Assembly: GCA_002633025.1 (NCBI GenBank)
Contig: NMRB01000513.1
Coordinates: forward strand, 247,651 to 311,650
Direction of reading: 5' to 3'
Length of the DNA: 64,000 nucleotides
DNA from: Notospermus geniculatus
Lineage: Eukaryota; Nemertea; Pilidiophora; Heteronemertea; Lineidae
Part shown: positions 60,001 through 64,000 of the stretch, piece after piece
Layout: each line of letters starts with the position of its first letter
Numbering within the stretch: the stretch's first letter is position 1
Translations under genes and position numbers: made by a program
The notes under the pieces: generated by a model
The model's database searches: none
What the model was told of the DNA's origin: nothing
What the model saw: the letters and a program-made list of their open reading frames with translations, nothing else

Positions 60001-62661
60001 ACCAGGATTTCCCTACCTTCAGATACACTACATATAGCCATGCACATCATTTATTTATCATTAGAGGCCCCTAGAACCATCATTAAAATGCATCCACGTG
60101 CTTGGTTCATCAATACAAAGGCTCACTATACATAACCATGTACAAATGTACATCACTGCGTTAGGTGCACGCCGTCTCTTTGTTCTTTGTCTGTACGGTG
60201 GCGTCACCTGGTGCATTAAACGATAATCAAACAACATGGCAAGAATGGAACTCGCCTCATCAAACCTTCAATTTACAAATGGTTTTAGCACCATCAATAT
60301 TCTTGCATCAGTGCAGTGTGATCTATACATGTTGATCTTTCAAATTACCTCTATCCCGGCATCGGCGTGAACAGAAATACGGTGAAATTTACAATAAGAT
60401 TCGGCAGAATGCCTCCAGTTAAACCTCGTGGTTCCAAGTTCTGAGTTGGGCGGAAGTAGTAGGGCGCCCTCACTGTTGTTTTGTATCACATGACCTGTTT
60501 CCGCGGGAAACAAAAGACTAATCGGAAACGGAAACACTATAACCTGACGCTAACAGCCGTCACACTTGGAACTTCTCCACGACCGTGGCACTGCTGATGT
60601 CACACATGTCATGGGGAGGGCTGGCTGAGGTCCAACTTGGCATAGATTCAAGTTAAAGGTTTTTACTGCTAAATGTACCTACATGGTAATTGTATCATCA
60701 CAGCTCTTGAGCTGTATTAACATTGCTTGCACCCACCATACATCATCAGTAGGCCTACTTCTACATCTCTCAAAGATTCAAAGATCACAACATTCATTCA
60801 TTGATTTTTCTGGCGAGGTCACTTGTACTACTCATTTATTAAAAGTAGTACAAACTGTTTTTATACATATGACCAGGTTGGCCACAGATCATCTTTTTCC
60901 AGTGCAATAGAACTCAAGACTCAGACTGCATTAGTGCGTCCTTGAGTTCTTGAATTGGCTTGCTGCTGCTGTGCTATTTATTGTATTTTCATTGCTGCCC
61001 TGCTCTCACTGGTATTGGCTGATATTCATATAAGGTAGCAAATGCTTTTACTTCAAGTTTTGCAGTACATTTGCTTTGGACCTGGCTGTGCAAATCTTAA
61101 GTAAAAGCAAGCATTTGCGAACTTTTATGAATACCAGCCATTGGGCTGGATGAATAAAAGCTAGTGAATGCTTATATTTCATTTCTCCTGTACAGTTGCA
61201 CAGCTGGGTCCTGTACACACATTGACGAGTAAAAGCAGTTACTAGGCTTTATTCATACCACCCATTGTCTTGATTGAACTGGGTGTGACACACATTGGTA
61301 TTGATTAGAAAGACCTTCAATGCATATTTACTTGAACGAAGTCCCCGCAACACTTATACCACAGTATGTGATTGATTGACGTGATTAAAACAGAATCATC
61401 TTAAAGGGTCCAGCAGGCAGCAGGTGGCAAATATCTGTTGTGTGCTGACATAATGGATTGAATTCCATTATCGAATTTCTGTCTCATCACTCATGTCCAG
61501 TGTCAGTGAAACGAAACAGCTGATATTACACAATAAAGTGATGAATCCAAGTTGATTTTGAAGTTTTACGAAGATCATCACACCACCTCACATGATGGTT
61601 GTGACATTTGTCTGGCCTTTCACCATCCTAATACAATAGGCAGGACTTTTGACTACCGTCTTGACCTCATATTTTAGACAGTCATGAAGAATCAATGGAA
61701 GTATTGCAGTTGCAGAAGGTCAAATTCAAATCAATATCGCTGTACATGTACATTACTGATACTTGAAGGCAGTATGGAACTATTACATTCACATATCATT
61801 CTCAGTCCCATATAGCATGGCTTTGGTCCCGCTCCTCTTCATATATACATTGCTCAAGTGTACATGAAAGAGCAGGGGAGTGAGGTGGGAGAGAATCCCC
61901 TGCCTACAGTTTCATTGGTGCAGATGATGGAGTAGTGACTTTTACTTCTCTTTTTGCAGGTGAAAAGTGTTGGGCCGAAGTTGGTGCCATTCTTCAAGAC
62001 AACCACTCTCTTCTTCATCCTCTACGGGGGAGAAACAAAAGCATCCTTCATCTACGTTGTCTTCAAATGTCTCCCAATCGTGTCCTTGATATTCTTCGTC
62101 CTCCTTCACGGGATGAACTTCTCGGAGGTCTACTACTACTCACGCAGAATACTGATCGGTTTGATATTCTCCTGTATCGGGGATATCTGCATGGCGTACA
62201 AAGACCTCGGATATTTCATACCGGGAATCGGAATGTTTGCTGTCGCACAAATCATGTACGCGACTGCATTTGGATTGCGGCCATTTAATCCATATGCCGG
62301 ACTCGTAACATTCGGATTTGGAATGTTGATATTGTCACTGGTTCTACCGGTATTGGAATATGGACCACTTGCTGTTTGTGGCACCATCTACTGTATGCTT
62401 ATCTGTTTCATGTTGTGGCGGGCCATTGCACGAGTTCAGTTGTTTGATGATCTATGGACGTGGACCAAACTCTGCAGCTGTGTTGGAGCAATTTTGTTCA
62501 TAATCTCAGACTCAGTCATCGCGGTTGATAAATTCTACACAAAGATTCCATTTGCCCAAACTATCATCATGACAACATACTATGCAGCTCAACTTGGAAT
62601 CACGTTGTCAGTCGTGGACAGTCAGGTTGATGCTCTACTGGAAGGCAAGAAAGCCGATTAA
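51052..62661 (+). CDS. TMEM86A: TMEM86A-type lysoplasmalogenase (YhhN family), two exons
   Basis: Integral membrane enzyme that hydrolyses the vinyl-ether bond of lysoplasmalogens in the endoplasmic reticulum. Exon 1 is 51052-51072, encoding MTRPLTV with donor GTAAGT. Exon 2 is 61960-62661, after a TTTTTGCAG acceptor. The join reads MTRPLTVVKSVGPKLVPFFK, which matches the vertebrate TMEM86A N-terminus as I recall it. The total of 240 residues equals the vertebrate length. Exon 2 shows about seven or eight hydrophobic segments, and the two family-conserved acidic sites are visible in FSCIGD and ISDSVIA. The C-terminus is a short charged tail (LLEGKKAD). The 10.9-kb intron is mostly a BEL/Pao element. 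The gene is divergent from KIF21. Without exon 1, exon 2 would have no initiator at its N-terminus. Confidence 0.9.
51229..51649. mobile_element. ~421-bp MITE built of GTTGAA repeats, in TMEM86A intron 1
   Basis: Ends AAAGGGGGGTTTACA / TGTAAACCCCCCTTT. The interior contains further copies of the end sequence in both orientations (about 51390-51475) and many TTTCAACA/TGTTGAAA words, suggesting nested or tandem copies. It starts about 155 bp after TMEM86A exon 1. Confidence 0.75.
52544..53378 (-). repeat. BEL/Pao 3' LTR
   Basis: 835 bp, matching the other LTR apart from a missing AC in the CCCTC(AC)TGTTG stretch. The TSD copy CTTGG lies immediately outside. Confidence 0.95.
53379..54172 (-). 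other. BEL/Pao 3' non-coding spacer
   Basis: Between the polyprotein stop and the 3' LTR. It holds two imperfect tandem copies of a ~55-bp sequence with CACAAAGGGTTAATACAAA (about 53411-53520) and the polypurine tract. There is no ORF of meaningful length, so no envelope gene. Confidence 0.7.
54173..59701 (-). CDS. BEL/Pao gag-pol polyprotein, intact
   Basis: One uninterrupted frame of 1842 codons that starts only 26 nt inside the 5' LTR. In order: an N-terminal coiled coil; a DUF1759-type gag core (about residues 135-290, FEFPVWRNAF); two zinc motifs (CPKCGQHH, then CFGCFRKGHRKGDC, a CX2CX4HX4C knuckle near residue 420); an aspartic-protease-like segment (ALLDDQSD, near 515); reverse transcriptase with YVDD near 950; RNase H (FSDASLSGYG, near 1132); integrase with an HX-type zinc region and catalytic acidic residues in GVDFFGPY (~1532), RCDRGTNF (~1595) and GGVWERM (~1646); and a DUF5641-like C-terminus. 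Gag and pol are fused with no frameshift. No env-like ORF is seen. Confidence 0.95.
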   Translation of the reverse strand: MSDTENMSDDESSPVPSTPQGFRLLLEAAEDRRHREEQLKWAAVEQENERLKRELQLYKTRQTHAHQDTTGPDDGQVQISEPSPGPDDGQVQISEPSPEPSPPPGNPSPDLTTVIAKLVDALDRKNEGLPRKEPNVFRGDTFEFPVWRNAFKVLVMDRYSDATDRCYYLGKYTSGEAKKCVEGLLALNTQAAFDQALAILNDRYGNKLKLAKSFRDKIEKWPIVRYGDGKGLQDLADFLAQCKTAMGTLAQLNILDDPSEQQKIVTKLPKFIQDRWLTIADNHMYGDNLSDGQGNESYPPFSKFVDFIRRQARIACNPIVDRSSESTGRSDKTTPAKPQTVKKSSASAFTSGTSPQEDSANGTGTPSKRDGQTFPSTNRNTAPTCPKCGQHHYLDCCPSFKEMTLPQRTEFVKKGGLCFGCFRKGHRKGDCRKKKQCQVCKLSHPTLLHDYARQTDATNGSQGGSTDVNVNATLASATSHCVDVNECVSHSLIVPVVLHHVDDPCCSTVVYALLDDQSDSCFVSDSILQQIGVTGSQVELKLSTVLGEKVIACQKVNGLVIRGLRENDTIQLPGTYTRESIPAKHSQIPIPSTVQKWPHLEGVATQLTPYLSGVEVGLLIGTNCSRALKPREVVCSNDEDEPYAIHTSLGWGVIGMMCKDGSYDGHESTCNQITTAQTQNECHNQHFVHSTRAKEISPLQVTRMFETDFNEKTGDQELSIEDRRFLKTVTEGIHTTESGHLEMPLPFKDEKIRLPNNRSVAVKRLNGLKGRISKDPEFRRHYTDFMSKLIANGYAERVPEEELPIDDGTVWYVPHHGVYHPHKEKKIRVVFDCSAEFQGEVLNRHLLPGPDLINNLTGILLRFRKGQIGVACDIEAMFHQVSVNREDSNFLRFLWWDKGLDQPPSEFRMTVHLFGATSSPGCANFALKTAANLHEGKYGKEAADFIRDDFYVDDGIRSVDSTLEAVQLIKSATAMCAESGFRLHKFVSNSKEVLDSVQSSERGKNVQDMDLQHDVRPLERTLGMQWCIESDTFQFRVSLQDKPLTRRGILSTVSSIYDPLGLVSPFLLIGKTILQELCKSGSNWDDPVPDDIRIRWERWRSDLEVLSTLRIPRTYTATPLSEMKTVELHNFSDASLSGYGECSYLRTIDSSGNIQSSLVMSKSRVAPTKSVTVPRLELAAALTSAKVGKMLDQTLKVDDLKQFYYTDSKVVLGYISNESKRFQVFVANRVQGIRDLTSLEQWRHVETALNPADIASRGATARNLISSQLWWSGPPFLQTNDVPLPMDSIDVPSDDPELKKVATAFYVRTTEVDVEDMTHRFSRFSSWFRLKKAVAICIKYIEKLKIAARKSKDKANQTVTDNLKGTQVTVEELQHAEVKIIRIVQAHGFPNELKGVSKEENKLSQVSSNSPIYNLDPFLDADGCLRVGGRIKRSNLPPNVKHPIVLPRNCHISNLLVKHHHMITGHSGRMATLNGIKEAGYWILRARAVVTTHIMNCVVCRKLRGTPCQQKMGDLPKDRMATEPPFTYTGVDFFGPYLVKSGRKELKRWGALFTCLASRSIHLEVSYTMDTDSFLNAYRRFVCRRGPVRLLRCDRGTNFIGGKNELDKALDEMDQDRVTKELLKDNCDYVTFQPNVPHSSHMGGVWERMIRCVRSTLSSLLAQHSQQLDDELLQTLLAEVEAIVNSRPLTFLDTESPESLQPLSPTQILTLKSKVVMPPPGIFVREDLYIRRRWRRVQYLANQFWTKWKAEFLTNLQERKKWHKPTRNLTKDDVVLVMDENLSRCQWPLGRVIETYPGEDGLTRKVKVKVGKTEFERPIHKLILLVDREVPAEEPTPDKHDN
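59728..60564 (-). repeat. BEL/Pao 5' LTR
   Basis: 837 bp, nearly identical to 52544-53378. It lies upstream of gag-pol on the minus strand. The gag-pol ATG follows after 26 nt, so the primer-binding site must lie in that interval; I could not match it to a tRNA by eye. Confidence 0.95.
61008..61146. mobile_element. ~139-bp inverted-repeat element
   Basis: TTGGCTGATATTCATA and GCAAATGCTTTTACTT are inverted as AAGTAAAAGCAAGCATTTGC and TATGAATACCAGCCA. A diverged second copy follows to about 61265. It lies in TMEM86A intron 1. Confidence 0.6.
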
Positions 62662-63288
62662 CTTCTTAAAACCTTCTGATTTTTCGATACAATTCCAATG
62701 TACAAATGTAATCATGACAATGCATGATATCATGAAGTAAAAATCCAACGAACAGAAACGTTTGTTAGCATTTCGGTCACTGTGGTACAGTGGGACATGA
62801 AAAAAGCAAACTGTTATCTAATCTGTCTGCAGTCAGCTCTAAAAAGGGAGATTACCAGGTGTTAGCGAACCTTGCGCTATCTTTTTGGGACTTCCAGGAT
62901 TGCTCGTTTAAGGATCGTACAAGAATTGTTTGTTACAGTACTAATTTAATTTCATGTAAAAGTAAGACTTGACATGTATAAAATGCATAATCCCCCAGTT
63001 ACATCTGACAGTACAACTTACAAGTTATTGATGTTGTTTTAGTTAGAATTTAAGTCATTGACAGCACCAGGGGCTTCTGCCAGCATATCAGTTCTTTTAG
63101 CTCACTTGAGCCTATGATATCCGTGACTGTGAAACATACTTCTACCTCTGTTTTATTGCACAAGGTCTCCATTGTATTATTGTACTAGTATTTATTTGCT
63201 GTACAGTGTAAGTCACTATCATTCATTCAACTCAATTTGAGAAATAGGCCGACAGTGAAGCATGATTCTTTGGAACTGTACGTTCACG
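62662..63288 (+). other. TMEM86A 3' UTR and beyond
   Basis: No further coding exon was recognised. I did not see a canonical AATAAA soon after the stop at 62661, so the polyadenylation site is not placed. Confidence 0.4.
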
Positions 63289-63292
63289 TTAA

Positions 63293-63519
63293 CCCGTTAA
63301 CTGTGTAATTAATTTTTGAGAAAAAAATTTTCTTAGAAAAAAAAATTGCCAAGAAAAAAGTATTTGACACATAAGGTTCAGGACGTGATATAACATCCTA
63401 CGCAATGTGAAGCGCCATTTCCTTGCCGGGCATACTATTACGTCCTATGCAAGCTGATATCGTCGGCGGTTCCCCAGATTTTGTGATGACGTAATATGAC
63501 GTCCTACCCAGTTAACGGG
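63293..63519. mobile_element. 227-bp MITE with TTAA target (piggyBac-like)
   Basis: Ends CCCGTTAACTG and CAGTTAACGGG, flanked by TTAA (63289-63292 and 63520-63523). It lies downstream of TMEM86A. The internal sequence is non-coding. Confidence 0.75.
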
Positions 63520-63523
63520 TTAA

Positions 63524-64000
63524 AGTCATCAGCCATCATCATTTGAAGTTTTATTGAGTCAACCATTTCCCATCATTCTTTTCTCGCTAGTATTTTACAT
63601 CATGTATGATATCTTCTTGAGCAGAACTGTCATGACTCAGTCTTACGCATTTGTTGGCACAGAAAATAGCCCCTCCTGAGGTTATCAGTTGCTCTTAGGC
63701 TTAGCGCTTGCCCCCTCGATTACAATATTGTACACTAATATGCAGTGACGTAGGAAGCGAGCGGTAACTGGAACCACTGACAATTTCAGGATGAATACCT
63801 CATATGAGAGGCCAAATAACTCTCTCATCATATACTAACATGATTAATAGGTTTCTCTCCCACTCCAGACATCTTGAATTATCAAGGCCTTTGGTCACTT
63901 CACCTGCCGGCCTTGCTCCACTCACATTAGTCACAACAGATAGATGCAGAGCATAATCTGAAGGCCATTGATGGTTCACGATGACTCCAGAGAACACAGT
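63524..64000. other. Intergenic, nothing recognised
   Basis: Short open stretches only; no conserved protein pattern, inverted repeat or RNA gene was identified. Confidence 0.4.

Larger units (their letters stand above)
52544..60564 (-). mobile_element. Full-length BEL/Pao LTR retrotransposon in TMEM86A intron 1
   Basis: Element of 8,021 bp with LTRs 52544-53378 and 59728-60564. On the element's strand the LTR starts TGTGACGG and ends GCAACA. The LTRs differ, on visual comparison, by one 2-bp indel, so insertion was recent. CTTGG flanks both sides (52539-52543 and 60565-60569), a 5-bp target duplication as expected for this superfamily. A polypurine tract (AGGGGAGCC on the minus strand) abuts the 3' LTR. 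The coding strand is antisense to TMEM86A. About 790 bp between the gag-pol stop and the 3' LTR have no long ORF. Confidence 0.95.

Noticed and set aside
59735-60037. 100-codon plus-strand frame, identical in both LTRs
   Set aside because: Antisense within the BEL/Pao LTR. Conservation between LTRs reflects recent insertion, not coding constraint.

Overview
The window is animal nuclear DNA: genes are split by many GT-AG introns, vertebrate-type orthologues are recognisable, and short non-autonomous DNA transposons are dense. The frequent AGGCCTA and ACATGTACA words, together with high divergence between apparently allelic copies, suggest a marine invertebrate. I cannot name the phylum from sequence alone.

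Two genes dominate. On the minus strand a complete KIF21-type kinesin runs from its start codon at 50475 to its stop at 13062, in about 32 coding exons (kinesin motor, coiled-coil stalk, seven-bladed WD40 tail). On the plus strand a TMEM86A-type lysoplasmalogenase starts with a 7-codon exon at 51052 and finishes in one exon at 61960-62661. The two are head to head, with 576 bp between start codons, so they probably share a promoter (it holds a palindromic CRE and a CCAAT box). The 10.9-kb TMEM86 intron has been enlarged by a full-length BEL/Pao retrotransposon (52544-60564) in antisense orientation, with nearly identical LTRs, a CTTGG target duplication and an uninterrupted 1842-codon gag-pol frame.

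The 9-kb KIF21 intron at 15325-24333 holds two further genes or gene fragments that I cannot name: a plus-strand gene at 20757-22142 and the 3' end of a minus-strand single-pass membrane protein at 16271-16968.

The first 13 kb has no convincing gene. It holds a 65-bp tandem array, a repeated 1.2-kb segment and a 2-kb segment present twice on either side of a 351-base gap. A second such duplication, of motor exons 3-5 of KIF21, meets end to end at a single N (45120). Both look like two haplotypes laid end to end by the assembler, though a real duplication is not excluded. Comparing the copies shows filled and empty sites for several mobile elements (Mutator-like, pogo-like, PIF/Harbinger-like hairpins), which dates those insertions as recent. 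I found no CRISPR array, rRNA or convincing tRNA, and no new multi-gene system. The most novel items are the unnamed nested gene with a duplicated splice acceptor and a cysteine/proline-rich insert in the kinesin tail.
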